From: Morinoia aosen
Taxonomy: Eukaryota > Arthropoda > Malacostraca > Amphipoda > Talitridae
NCBI GenBank assembly: GCA_030386875.1
Contig: CM059567.1
Location: 55,102,020 to 55,166,019 of the forward strand
Length of the DNA: 64,000 nt
Direction: 5' to 3'
This document shows positions 1 through 10,867 of the stretch, in pieces. The notes beneath the pieces are model-generated. The model made no database searches, was not told where the DNA came from, and worked only from the letters and a program-made list of their open reading frames with translations. Numbering within the stretch: the first letter of the stretch is position 1; every line of letters starts with the position of its first letter. A program made the position numbers and the translations under genes.

Positions 1-1540
1 TTTCAGCATCAAATTGCTGTTCAGCTCCAGAAGAAAATAAGCCGTTAACATAGTGCCGTTAACCAGCTGTACATGACGAACTACTTTCGGGGCTCTACCA
101 CCTCTTATCTTTAAACAAGGCTGAGAATTATTCCTGACATTTTACGCGTCAAAAGATCATAAGGCACCGTACAAAGAAAGTTATAACCTTTCTAAAGTGG
201 GCTACTGAGAGTATCCATCGAGTGGTGTAGTGAGAGCGTTAGCCCTGAAGATTATCATTCGTAGTACAGAACGGAGTGTCTGAGTTCCAGAAACATGACT
301 CTTTTACTACCTATTTCTGCACTATGGCGCAAAGTGTGAATTAATCATGAGCAGTTTATAACAGGATACAACCTAGAAGAAATACACACAAATTCACGTT
401 TCTTTTTTTACTACCAAAAATTCTACAATCGATCACCATCTTCTAAATCGACAATCTTCTAAAAATTCGAGTCGAGGAACGTAGCAGCGCACACTCACCA
501 GAACTTAACGCACCGTAGTAAGACCAAATAGACCTTGCGGACAAATCAAATTCCAAATGATTAGCTGACCGATCACGACCAGTGCAGAGGATAGGCGCCC
601 AATAAAACAAAGAGAGCTCATCATGGGCGAAAGAAGGCAATCCGCTCGCTGCCTCAGACCTGTCACTTCAGCCGAGAGAGGCACAACCCTGCCCCCCCCC
701 CCCCCACTCTCCCGCTGCAACCGTCCTTATGCGCCGCCTCCACGCTGTGTTGCATGTTGTGCGCAACCTCCGCTGCGGGAAATCTAACCACTCGCCCTAC
801 TACCCCAGGTGCAGGAATTCGGCTCTCACCGCGCTGCTTCAAACTCACCAGCTCGCATTTTGATACGACACGATAACCAATAAGTGAAAAGCACAATCAA
901 GAAAAATAAGCACGAACATTTGCAAGTACACTACTCTTGTAATAAAATCTCTCATAATGGAGAGTCTCGTCTAAAGAACATTAAACAAGTATAGTGATCA
1001 GCTCATTCAAAACGACCGACAGTCAATGAAGATTAAATTAGCTATGATTGTACAAACGCCACCACCGCACAGCACCCGATTTTAAACGCGATGCAAGTTC
1101 GGGAAAATCTCACCGCAGGATGAAACTTTACACTGATGGATATCAGATGTCAGCTCTGTCAACCCTGGGTTGAATTAGGATGCGCTGAAGATTTACGGGA
1201 CTAGTCGGGAATAAACGATTCGACCTCAATCGATCTTATTAGGGGTTAAGGCTCGCTCATAGAATGCAATCTTAGCATGAACTCACACTATTATAGGAGG
1301 AGCACTGTGGAAGAAATAGAGTCCCCGGGTCTGGCTTTGCAGGCGAGATTAGGGAAGAGATGATGCACAAGAAACGATGAAGCGGAGTGACTCACCGGGA
1401 CCGGAGTTGAAAGCTGCAGCACAACATCGAACGGTCGCAAAGCAGCCATTCCAGGACCTGCAGCGAGACTATGTCGGGCTCTACACTTCCAGCACAAGAC
1501 CACTGTGTCGCCTACATGCGTGGTCATCATCACAGCAAAC
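1..1540. other. Unique non-coding sequence
   Basis: No convincing gene is seen. The stretch contains a run of 14 C residues at 692-705 and moderately GC-rich patches at 480-870 and 1290-1540. Open frames here are short, overlap on both strands and show no recognisable domain, so I treat them as chance. Two short modules, near 455-485 and 869-922, recur near 4620-4655 and 4708-4760 (listed separately). Confidence 0.5.
869..922. repeat. Dispersed repeat module, copy 1
   Basis: About 54 bp closely resembling 4708-4760: both contain AATAAGTGAAAAGCA followed by an AAAAATAAGCAC block. A second shared module (TTCTAAAAAT, then CGAGTCGAG) lies upstream in both places, near 455-485 and 4620-4655, but the spacing differs (about 410 bp here, about 90 bp there). 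This fits two diverged copies of a longer dispersed element with internal insertion or deletion. The element type is unknown. Confidence 0.5.
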
Positions 1541-1542
1541 AA

Positions 1543-1603
1543 GGGTAGTAACTTGGGTTTGCTGGCGCTTCAGTTATTCAAACTATATCGCACCGAAGGT
1601 CTC
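1543..1603. repeat. Short dispersed repeat shared with 14030-14094
   Basis: About 55 bp nearly identical to 14036-14092. Both copies hold TGGGTTTGCT, GCGCTTCAGTTA and CAAACTATATCGCACCGAAG in the same order. In each, the block follows AGTAGTAAC-like sequence, which at 14 kb is an expanded (AGT)n run. A shared unit bordered by a simple repeat suggests the end of a retroposon, but neither copy has a visible target duplication. Confidence 0.5.
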
Positions 1604-2009
1604 ACAGGAAATAAATGAGTATTGGATGGGTGTACGTCTTGAGTAAAAGGATGAAGTTTAGAATGCATGTCTACAATATATAATGACACCGGAGTAAACA
1701 AGCAAGAACACAGGAACTTTAAGCTCGGACTCTCCATATAACAAATGTTATTGACATGAAGTTCACAAAAGTACTAGTTTTACTAAACATGATACAAGAT
1801 GCGTTCAGGCCAAACGAGATCCCCCACTGAAATTTATCAAGGGTTAACCTGATTCCCACGCAGTCCATTCTGTTATGGCAATAGAAAATTAGCATTGCAA
1901 AGATGGTGACACTTCATCCCAACGCACAAGTAATACTGTTATGGAGCCGTAAATGGGTATCAACAGAAGCGTTCAGTTTTAACATTTGGTAAAGAAGCAA
2001 TGTTTTGTG

Positions 2010-2242
2010 TTGACACGTTGCTTGCGATACGACCCATCGGTGGGTCGTGTGCTTAGGTTTTTCCTGCTGCGAAACAACCCATCGATGGGTCGTTTGGAAA
2101 AATTCTCACAATCTTTTTTAAATTGATAGTATTTAATGGACCCAGTTAATGTTTGGTACTTATAAATTTTCTAATCACTTTTGACTTTAAATTTGAGTTG
2201 AACATAGAACTTCAGTTTAACCCATCGCAGTTAACATGTCAA
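2010..2242. mobile_element. TTAA-type MITE, copy 1 (piggyBac-like, inferred)
   Basis: A 233-bp element whose ends are inverted: it starts TTGACACGTTGCTTGCGA and ends TCGCAGTTAACATGTCAA. The outer TTGA/TCAA look like mutated TTAA. The left part carries two palindromes, ACGACCCA/TGGGTCGT (about 2034-2053) and ACCCATCGATGGGT (about 2077-2090). The right end (GAACTTCAGTTTAAC, then TCGCAGTTAACA) is shared with 13764-13985 and 54444-54671. There is no coding capacity, so any mobilisation was in trans. The TTAA target and ends beginning CAC or similar suggest the piggyBac superfamily; this is inference. Confidence 0.6.
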
Positions 2243-3490
2243 GCACAATTGGCGGCTTGTGACTAACTAAAAAGCGAAGAACCGTTGCCTAGGGTGTAGC
2301 GCCCTGCGTCGGCTGGAGCAGATAATGCTGCAGTAAATTACGGTCCAGCTTCGCAAGGCAGCCCAGAATTTTACTGAAACTCTTGGACCGTAATATTGAG
2401 GTCTAGTATGCCGCAAGGCAGCAGTTGAAAAATTGAGAACTACATAGGTTTGAACTGACACAGTTGCCGGCGATACCCACGGTTTGAAAACCATCACACA
2501 AGCAAAATGTCGACAATTATTAACATTTACACTTGGAAATGGAGGAAACACATACAAGGGTACAGAGAGTTTCAGAGGAATAAATGTTGAAAAATCTACG
2601 AAGCAAAGGAAATATCGAACACGATTTTTTTATTTCCGAGGCAAAATAAATTCCAGCAAGTATTACGTAAACATGAAAAAATGACAACACACCTTCAATT
2701 TCAAAGGTAGGACAAGTTTTCAAATCTTGTGCTCCAATCAAACTCTCAAAAGAATACTCTTCAACAAGAAGAACTTCAAGAACGATCAGAAAATATGATC
2801 GGATAGTAAAAGACAAACAGTGAGCCAAATAATATAAAAAGAGATGCAACACTTTTTGCGAGCTCTTTGTAATAAGCAATAAGAAAAAGGAATGAAGTAG
2901 CGTCACCAATAATGCCATCGTAAGTAGAAATGAAACAAGGTATAAGAATGTAAATACTCAATTGAATTACATGAGAGCATCTAAAAAATTATAGTATTGG
3001 GCAGCAAAACCTTTCGACAGAATCAGGTTCTTGGTTTACACTAAGTCTTGGATACCTAATGTGTCCCTTGAAACAATTCACGGTTATTTTCCCAATCTGA
3101 GTAACAACCTTATACATCCTATTCGATTCTAACCCCACATTTTCTACTTTACTCTAACTTATTCTGCGAAGGTAAAAGTAACTGATTATTTTTCCTTAAT
3201 TGAGTGATCTTACCTCACGTGTTCTACCAAATCCTAATCTAGGCCAGCTCAACCTACCTTAACCAAGTTTTTCTGAATATATCCTTGGCCAACCTAATTT
3301 ACCTTGACATAAACTCCATCTAATCGTAGATTTCCTTATAACCCAACGCTAGTTGACCCGGTAACGATTGTAACTAATCGACAACGCAAAATTAATAGAA
3401 GCACGGGTCCTAATGGCAACTTGGAAAACGAGCTGTTCCTTTCTTGGAAATTTACAGAAAAATAAGAGACCGGTTTAAATTAGATAACTT
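2243..3490. other. No gene recognised
   Basis: AT-rich sequence with only short frames, some of them hydrophobic on the minus strand (2520-2918) because the plus strand is A-rich. I see no domain, no splice pattern and no strong repeat apart from the inverted repeat at 2338-2393. Confidence 0.4.
2338..2393. other. Inverted repeat, 10-bp stem
   Basis: TTACGGTCCA at 2338-2347 is perfectly complementary to TGGACCGTAA at 2384-2393, with a 36-base loop. A GCAAGGCAGC motif in the loop recurs just outside it at about 2413-2422. The stem could be a remnant of a small element or a chance hairpin. No function can be assigned. Confidence 0.35.
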
Positions 3491-3897
3491 AGTTTTAGGC
3501 TGTCAAACCGGAACGAAGGTGTTCCCAAGAGGGGGAAGAGGAAGGCCCAAGTTAGCATGGTATTAGAGACTATACACAATATATTCCCCCTGCACCTACA
3601 ATTAATTAGTCTGCGACACAGCTCCGTTTTTCGTCTTAATAAAACATTACTATCATTGGCTTCATATTTTTTTCAAGTGTGTTATGGAAATCGTTTGTAT
3701 ATTAGCAAAACGTGGCGGTTTCTCAAGTTCGGTAGACGATGAGAAAAGATCGGGTACAGAAACCCTGCACAGAAACAGCAAAATTGAAAGAAGTATACGA
3801 AACATACTAGAAGTCGACGAAAGTGATGGGCTCTGAAAAAACAGTAGCAAGAGACCGAAAAAAGATGACCTGTACTAAAACGAAAAATCATAATTAT
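3491..3897 (-). mobile_element. Family R retroposon, degenerate copy A
   Basis: Diverged copy of the ~360-bp family, best defined by the complete copies at 14585-14976, 18611-18972 and 21839-22197. Recognisable blocks are AACGAAGGTGTTCCCAAGAG, GAAACAGCAAAATTGAAAG and GAGACCGAAAAAAGATGACC. Its 5' end abuts the 5' end of copy B at about 3898, so A and B form a head-to-head inverted pair. No target duplication is visible. A minus-strand open frame here is only a reading of the pyrimidine-rich interior. Confidence 0.65.
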
Positions 3898-3898
3898 A

Positions 3899-4340
3899 AT
3901 GCGCTCCCATTAGGAAAATGTGAAGTCCCAAGCTGAGAGGTAGGACTTTTTTCAAATGAAATTATTTTATTTTGTTAAAGACTGGTTTTTTTGGTCACTC
4001 CATGTCCTGTTTTTCAGCAGTTCCAACTTTCTTCTTCAACTTTTACCTTGTTTTCTAACATTCTTTTGCATCTTACTTTTTCTACATGCAGTGGATTCTT
4101 TGCGTGAACACACTTTGTGCATAGATTACAAGTTCGTTCAACTCCATACTAAATGGTACTTTCATCCTTTATCTCTTTGAACATTTTTGTTATTGCAAGG
4201 GAGGCTGAACTAATACATGATTCATCAAACACCTTGTGCATAGGTTCAAAATTCCTTAAACTCCATAGATGATGCTTTCATCTTTTCTCTCTTCAAACAT
4301 CTCTGTTGTGGCAAAGGACGCTGAAATTAATTTATAATCA
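3899..4340 (+). mobile_element. Family R retroposon copy B plus 3' fragment
   Basis: One of the two plus-oriented members of the family. The 5' module is readable (GCGCTCCCATTAGG, ATGTGAAGTCCCAAGCTGAG), followed by the pyrimidine-rich middle (TGTCCTGTTTTTCAGCAG, TTTCTTCTTCAACTTTTACC) and the 3' portion (ACTCCATACTAAATGGTAC to about 4215). From 4228 a second 3' half is repeated in the same direction (TTGTGCATAGGTTC, ACTCCATAGATGATGC, GGCAAAGGACGCTGAAATTA), either a tandem truncated copy or an internal duplication. The 74-residue frame at 3956-4180 is pyrimidine-rich repeat sequence, not a gene. Confidence 0.65.
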
Positions 4341-6120
4341 ATCAAGCAGTGCCTGATTGATGCATGTATGTATATTCGAAAACGTGGAGGCGAAGTGACT
4401 GCTAGTTGAAGAAACATTTAGAACAGGTCGATAGCTCCGTTCCTCCTCCAGGAAAAGAAAACGAGTGAGATTGAGAAAAACGCAAGAGAAAACTCACATC
4501 AGACTCCCATAAAAAACATCAGATTCTAGAATTTCAGGCTACTATTGTGATATGTCACGCATCCCAACAACGCGGACGCAAGTTGGTGCAGAAAAAAAAC
4601 ATTCACCCACAACTAAGTCGTGAATTCTAAAAATATCCGAGTCGAGATACATAACAATTTTCTCATGTTCATCTGTCAGTGAGAGTTACAGAGACCACCA
4701 CGACAAGACTAACAATAAGTGAAAAGCAAAGTCGAGAAAAATAAGCACAACCATTTCTATAAGGAAGAGGTTGACAGTGAGCCGCTCACATGAACGAATA
4801 TGGGGAAGACAAAACAAAAGCTGTGCAATTCTACACTACTCCCTCAAGCGCTGTTCATTCTGCATTGGCTGGCAAAAGCTCGCTCTGCAGACCACTAATC
4901 TAAAGCTACTGAAGTGTGCAGACGCAATCTTCATATCCAGTCTCCGTACACAGGCAACCGCGCAAAAAAATACCACAACAGCACCCGAAAAGAGGAGCTA
5001 GGGATTTTACAAGAGAGGATTACCAGATGATCATCTGGTCGTGCACATCTGAAAAAATCCATAACCACAACGATAAAATAAATTGCAACCACCACTGAAA
5101 ATTATGCACTACAACCGCGTGAGTATTAATTTAGTACTGTGCTTAATTTATGGAGTGTACATAGAATGCAGAATTGATAGCATGTGTGTACAAAATTATT
5201 CGAATTATTTTTGCACCACCCTGTTTGTAACTTTCTGTTTAGGAATCGCAAGACGTTGTCTAAAACAAGCCACAAGTCGCAGCTCCTGTTGCAAGAGACA
5301 CTCAAGATTGCAGCATAGAAAATTTCGCTCCAAACCCATATTCAACACCTTTCATAATTTGATGAAAGATCGAAACATAAAATCTCTTCATGTAAAAACG
5401 TCTGATAAGATACGTGATACGAAAACAAGCCTGGGAAACACAACCTTGAATCAAGGATGTCCCACATCTCGATGAGAAGGAACCAGCGACTGTATCCTCA
5501 TTTTGGTTGTCCAGGGTGAGCGCGAGCGCGTCTCTTGCTTCCTTCCATTCATTGTGGCCAGCGAGGGCTGAGCCCTGAACTTTTGACCTTGGCCAAGTGG
5601 GATGCAATAGCAGCCGCCAGGCAGCCAACCAGCCACTTGCTGCTGCTGCCCCAGCCTTGTGGCTGAGTGAGCAAGTCAGCTGATGAAGCTGCCTCGCTCA
5701 AAACCAAGGCAGAGGAGCTAAAATATCGCACGGCACCGCCTAGACAAGCACACAACACAAACAACAAATGCCATCCACTTCAACAACAACTAAAATAGTA
5801 ACAGGGAAAACTTCTTAGGTTATTTCTCACGAATTTATCAACTAAAGAAAAATGCAATGCATCATGCGCGGCAAGTGCGTCTATGGGTCTTCTTTGGTTT
5901 GCTGAGTCCTCAGGAAGAGCAGCTCCGCACTTGTAACGAGCCTTGCGAGACGCGGCGAGTGAAGCAAGAAGCACGCAACAAAGTGGCCCTGCTGGTGTCG
6001 CCTCGGAACTCCTACCATCCTCTTGTTCTACTGGCACCGATCTACGATGGTCAGTAACTATCAATTGCAGTTCAAAAACGAAACTTAGGAATAGATATTT
6101 TAAACGTCAATCGGAATATA
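4341..6120. other. Unique sequence with two GC-rich patches
   Basis: Contains the second copy of the dispersed module (4708-4760). GC- and CpG-richer patches lie at 5500-5740 and 5860-6030 and support overlapping frames on both strands, up to 108 residues. None has a recognisable domain. Such patches could be first exons or promoters in an AT-rich insect genome, but I cannot show it. Confidence 0.35.
4708..4760. repeat. Dispersed repeat module, copy 2
   Basis: Partner of 869-922; see that entry for the shared blocks and for the second shared module at about 4620-4655. Confidence 0.5.
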
Positions 6121-6121
6121 T

Positions 6122-6306
6122 TAGCTAGAATGTGATACATATCAAGTAGAACGTGATACATTTCAAGTAGAACGTGATATATATCAGCTAGAACGTGATA
6201 TATATCAGCTAGAACGTGATATATATCAGCTAGAACGTGATATATATCAACTAGAACGTGATATATATCAACTAGAACGTGATAGATATCAACTAGAACG
6301 TGATAT
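6122..6306. repeat. Minisatellite, 21-bp period, ~9 units
   Basis: Nine units of GTGATATATATCAGCTAGAAC and close variants (AGTAGAAC, AACTAGAAC; GATAC early, GATAG late). Each central unit contains the 10-bp palindrome GATATATATC, so single strands of the array could form serial hairpins. The first three units differ most (ACATATC, ACATTTC) and the middle units are nearly identical, as expected when an array homogenises from the centre. Confidence 0.9.
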
Positions 6307-6680
6307 ATTCTTTTTAAAAGTTTTAAATAGTCGAGGTTTTGGATCTCTACAAGCTCTCTATGTGTAATTTCACGTAGAAAACATTGACTAATGAGGGCGA
6401 CGAAGAACTTAAATAATTATTAACGGCCCGAACTAGCCATCATCATATAATCTGAAATGCGTAGAAGTAACTTCATACTTCCTTATAATTCACAAGCCCG
6501 GTCAAACACAGTATCTTTTTTATTGGAACCAAAACTTGAAATTCGATCCCTGCTGTGACCCGTGAAAAAAGTTCTTATAAGTTTTCCAAAATGACTCTTG
6601 AAGCCCTATTTATATTAGAATATTTATGACCTAAGGTAATCATGTTAAATCTTTTGTGTTATTTGATTCATCTTGACAAG

Positions 6681-6800
6681 CTAATTCACCATAATTAATG
6701 ACATAGATCTAAATGATAAGGTAATTCACCACGATTAATGTCATAGATCTTACTGATAAGGTAACTCACCATGATGAATGAAATAGACCTAAAGTCTTTT
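6681..6800. repeat. Tandem repeat, 40-bp period, 3 units
   Basis: Units start at 6681, 6721 and 6761. Each begins TAATTCACCA or TAACTCACCA and holds a GATTAATG-like block, ATAGATCT or ATAGACCT, and GATAAG. Divergence rises toward the third unit. No coding content. Confidence 0.8.
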
Positions 6801-9060
6801 TTAGAATATACTGTTCTAACCTATCCCAAATTAACTATTACTGTAAAATTAACCATCGAATCTTGAGCGAACCAATTCATTCATCAGTCTAGTGTGCAAC
6901 TAGGTTAGGTGAATTAGGTCAAACATATTAGTACACCTTAATTAAAATAGCGTTGATAATAGGATACCCTAGCAGTCGCTGAACTTATTCGGGCTCACAG
7001 GTATAGCTATACTCGAATATGTCCATTGTGATAGTCGTAAAAACAATCGACGTGTATAGCTTGCAGTCAATAAATTCGAATTGTTTGAAAATAGCTTGGG
7101 TATCAAAATGAAATGCACTCGAAGCAACAAAAATTATAAAGCTCAAGTTTTGATCTAATGTTACTACGTCTATTCACTTCCAAGTTGCTAATAAAAGCAA
7201 AAACCTTCCGAACCAACTCCAATGCATGTTCCCACATGAAAACTAGCGCTTCATGATCAGCTCGATAGAAATATTTTTACAAATCTCAATAGTGCCAAAC
7301 AAAACTTCTAAAAACACAATATCATAATCTTTCCAAGTGTGCAATGCTTCGTTCTTTCGTGAGTCATCGAGCTCTAAACTATCCAAATGAAAAAAATGTA
7401 ACAAAAACTGAAAGTGGATACACTTTCAGTGGATACACTAACACTTGAAAAATACACTCTTGAGCTGGACGAAGAAAAGTTCGCACAATAAAGGTATCAG
7501 CTAAACTTCAATAATTACAGAGAATACATCGACTCAACGCGAAGGCGGCAGTTACGAAGCTCACCGGCATAGGTAGCTGGGCACTCAAGCGTTACATCTA
7601 CCGTCTGTGTGCGAACGCTGATAGCGAACTGAGCGATGCAACGATAAGATTTGTGGCCAGATGTAATGACACAGCAGTAGTAGCCTCAAATAATAAGTGA
7701 TAAGTATAAAAATACTCGACGGACGAGTCAAGTCCTACAGTTGACTCCGGCGGTAATCTTACGAAGCATTCTATGGGAAGACATTCTTTAATCCGATTAT
7801 ATTGATTAATGAAAAGTCAAGAATTGGTCCTTTTTTGCAGGAAAAGATTGTAATGCAAAAAGAAACAAGTAGTTACATCCCATAAATCTGGTTCGCTTCC
7901 TTAAAAAAATTGTGCATCAAGAAGAAATTCAACATATCACTACGTTTGCATTTTTGAGTTCATTAGCTAATGAACGCTAACTAGAGAGGCGGTATAAAAA
8001 TACTCTATTCAGCTCAGACACTACTGAAGTGGGCGAACGAACACGGGCACAACAGCGCCGTCAGAGCAATCTGCTTTGCTCAACAAATACTTTTGCTGAC
8101 AGCCTCCATTCTCATATTAGAAGCTTCGAAACATGATACAACAAAAAGGCAACATTTCTCTAAGTACTGTAAACCCAGAATTCCAAATTTCCGAGCCTTG
8201 AAACTCGTTCTACAGAACAAAGAGACCCGGTCTATTATTATAGAAGAGAGCAAATTCAGCGATGCAAATCTGTAGGAGGAACTCTGATAGCATGTGCGGA
8301 GTATATTAACTCTCACCATGTAACCAATCCTAAAACTAGAAGACCGGGTTCGATGAATGCGAACTTGAGACAAAACTGGAAATCTCGCCCACGTAGCCGA
8401 AGAGGAAGACGCTAAGCACCGAAAGGCCGAGTCTTGAAGAAACGAGTGGAAACCTCGCCCACGGAGCTCCATGAGGTGTCGCCTGTCACGTGTTCCAGAA
8501 CGCGGTCATGGCTCTCTCAGACACACGGCGATTGCGTGAAAGCTCCAGGTACATAAGAGTTTGCGAGAACACACTGACGAAACACAGTTGGTCTGTTCGT
8601 ACCACCTCTGCGGTGATTCACTCACGACCATTCAATGAGCGTTGAGTAAAGGGAAATGTGTTCCATTTGCCGAGAATTTTTTTTCTCGATATTAAGGAGA
8701 GGAAAATGTGCAATAAGCTAGCAGCCAGTCACATGCGATAACGCCATGCACGAGATCCTCGCTCTAGAGAAGCTCTTAAGCTACATCAGTATGAACGTTT
8801 CGACCCTCCATTATATGCAAACAATACAGGAAATAAATTTTGTTATAAAAAATAAATCAATTAAAATACTTCCCTAAAGAAAACTTACACATGACTGGAA
8901 TAATTAAGGAGTATCTGACAAAGAGGAGTTTGAAAAAGCTGTTCCACTGCGTTTCTTATTGAACTAAGTAAAAAATTTGCCAACTATAATTTTAGCCATT
9001 CAATCGAACAAACTTTCAAGATTCAAGAAACCAGTAGGAAGGGAAATCGTTACGAAGATA
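6801..9060. other. No gene recognised
   Basis: Mostly unique AT-rich sequence. One perfect hairpin lies at 7408-7429 (CTGAAAGTG, GATA loop, CACTTTCAG), immediately followed by a partial direct copy of its right half (AGTGGATACACT). A 130-residue minus frame at 8080-8472 has no recognisable motif. Confidence 0.4.
7408..7429. other. Perfect 9-bp hairpin
   Basis: CTGAAAGTG (7408-7416) pairs with CACTTTCAG (7421-7429) across a 4-base GATA loop. GTGGATACACT occurs twice in tandem across the hairpin, so it may be a by-product of a short duplication. Confidence 0.4.
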
Positions 9061-9067
9061 ACACGTT

Positions 9068-9250
9068 AGTTTTAAGCCCCCCAAACTACAACAAAAGTGT
9101 TCAAGAAAGAGAAAGGCTGCTTTCAGTTTGGAATTATGGAAATGGAGAATTGATGGACAAGGTGTGGTACCCACACTCCGTGCACAGAAACAGCAAGAAT
9201 GACAGTATGTGAAACAAGATAAAAGTTGAAAAAGAGTGATACGAGCCGAA
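9068..9250 (-). mobile_element. Family R retroposon, partial copy C
   Basis: The 3' half of the family is recognisable: TTTAAGCCCCCCAAACTAC, CAAAAGTGTTCAAGAAAG, GCACAGAAACAGCAAGAATG and GAAACAAGATAAAAGTTGAA. Where a normal copy would carry the GACAGCAGTGAACCGAAAAA block, this copy runs into the 22-bp minisatellite. Confidence 0.6.
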
Positions 9251-9541
9251 GAAAAGACTGCATTGAGTCGAAGACTGCAGTGAGTCGGAAAACAGACTGC
9301 AGTGAGTCGGAAAACAGACTGCAGTGAGTCGGAAAACAGACTGCAGTGAGTCGGAAAACAGACTGCAGTGAGTCGGAAAACAGACTGCAGTGAGTCGGAA
9401 AACAGACTGCAGTGAGTCGGAAAACAGACTGCAGTGAGTCGGAAAACAGACTGCAGTGAGTCGGAAAACAGACTGCAGTGAGTCGGAAAACAGACTGCAG
9501 TGAGTCGGAAAAAAGATTGCATTGAGTCGGAAAACGACTGC
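9251..9541. repeat. Minisatellite, 22-bp period, ~13 units
   Basis: Near-identical units of GACTGCAGTGAGTCGGAAAA plus CA; the first two units and the last two are the most diverged. The unit closely resembles the family R interior block GACAGCAGTGAACCGAAAAA, and the array sits where that block belongs after copy C. Three units equal 66 bp, so a minus-strand frame stays open through the array (175 residues, 9016-9543) with a 22-residue repeat. That frame follows from the array and is not evidence of a protein. Confidence 0.92.
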
Positions 9542-9559
9542 ATGATTATGATTATAAGT

Positions 9560-9950
9560 TAGTTTAAGCCTCCCTAACCGCTACAAAAAAGAGCGTATCG
9601 AAGAGAGGAAGGAGGAAGGCACCATTTAGTATGGAGATAAGAGAAAGGGGAATCTATGCAGAAAGGGCATAGAAACAGTAAGATGAGAAAGAAGTTCATG
9701 AAACAAGATCAAAGTTGAAGAAGAAGGTAATAGGTGCTGAAAAAAACAGGACAGCAGTGAACCGAAAATAGATGGTCCGTAACAAAACAGAAACCTATTC
9801 TATTTCAACAAAAGGAAGCCTACCTAACCTTTAGCTCAGGCCCTCACATAGTCCCCCTGGGAGCGCTTATTCCCATAGATACAATACCTGTACCCCCTGA
9901 GGGGACACTAATTCTCATAGATAATAGTTGTATCCGCCCAAGAGGAAGGT
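9560..9950 (-). mobile_element. Family R retroposon copy D, with doubled 5' module
   Basis: Long copy with a GATTATGATTATAAG tail side at 9546-9560, TTTAAGCCTCCCTAACCGC, GGCACCATTTAGTATGG, TAGAAACAGTAAGATGAG and CCTAACCTTTAGCTCAGG. Its 5' end holds two successive modules: GGGAGCGCTTATTCCCATAG with CCCCCTGAGGGG, then a second diverged round, CACTAATTCTCATAGAT with TAGTTGTATCC, ending near 9940. The other well-preserved copies show only the first module. No convincing target duplication. Confidence 0.75.
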
Positions 9951-10121
9951 GAAATTGTAGCATTATTCGCACCCTACAAACGAAATTCAACAATTTTTCC
10001 TAACCTTATTCCCGTCGTGACAATCATAGTGATCCCTCAATGTAGCACAACGTAGAAAGCAATACACACATCGAATGCAATCAACGTTTTAAATTTTTTA
10101 GCAGGACATCGGATGGATACG

Positions 10122-10536
10122 TCAATTGGTAGCTTTGAAACTGCAGGCAAGTTTCGTGAGACGACCATAGAACACAAGGTAGTGAAAGCTTGAGCCGCCC
10201 GCCAGCGCGAGGGTAGAAAGTGAACGCTCGTTGCAAAATTCACTACTACCAAAATGAGAGAATGTTGCCACGCCAATGTAGGCGCATAAGAGGAAATAAC
10301 CAATTGCAATGTAGAAACACATGCACACAATAGAGTTACCTAAGAGTACACAAAAAATATTTGGTATTCTCATTAATTTTCTTGTTAACGTTCCAGGAGA
10401 CGATAGCGTGATCCACTAATCCATACCGTGTAGAAATAATAAAATAGTCTGTGAGGTGAACATACCACAGATATTTCAACATGTACAGAAAAAGGGTGCC
10501 AAATGGGCACAAAAGATTGCGTGCCATTAGTAACAA
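10122..10536 (-). other. Hydrophobic frames, unrecognised
   Basis: Two consecutive minus-strand frames, 10536-10336 and 10373-10122, overlap by about 38 bases in different frames. Both read as membrane-like segments: FGTLFLYMLKYLWYV in the first, VCMCFYIAIGYFLLCAYIGV in the second. The first runs into CTTAG/GTAACT, which has the form of a splice donor. A shared frame with one shift, or an exon edge, could represent a decayed multi-pass membrane protein such as a chemoreceptor, but I recognise no family motif and chance in T-rich sequence is possible. Confidence 0.2.
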
Positions 10537-10867
10537 TTGCCTTCTACAAGGACCGATCTGCCTTCTGACAAATTTGTAGCATCGTTAGAAAAAGATAAAT
10601 GGCCCACCGTGATTTACTTTTCTCAGCCGGTAGAATTGTTTTTCATTTTTTCCTGCGCTGCCAGAATTAGTTTATATTATTACACAGCATATGGAAATTT
10701 TCTTCAAAACCAGGTTTTCTTAAGTCGAACATATAAGTGTTTTTGTACACGACGAAAATGTAAGCAGCAAAACCAACTTACAAATTCTATGACTATAAAA
10801 AATGTTCAATGATACATGTATAAGTCAAAAATATTTTTATTAAACTACTAATTAGAAGAGATAAAAG

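Noticed and set aside
3956..4180. Conserved hydrophobic peptide shared by frames at 3956-4180 (+), 14502-14855 (-) and others
   Set aside because: The similarity comes from the DNA of family R copies. Frames break in most copies, and the residues simply read the pyrimidine-rich interior.
9016..9543. Longest ORF in the window (175 residues, minus) as a repeat protein
   Set aside because: It is explained by the 22-bp minisatellite, whose three-unit period is 66 bp; the flanks are family R sequence, and unit identity at DNA level is too high for a selected protein.
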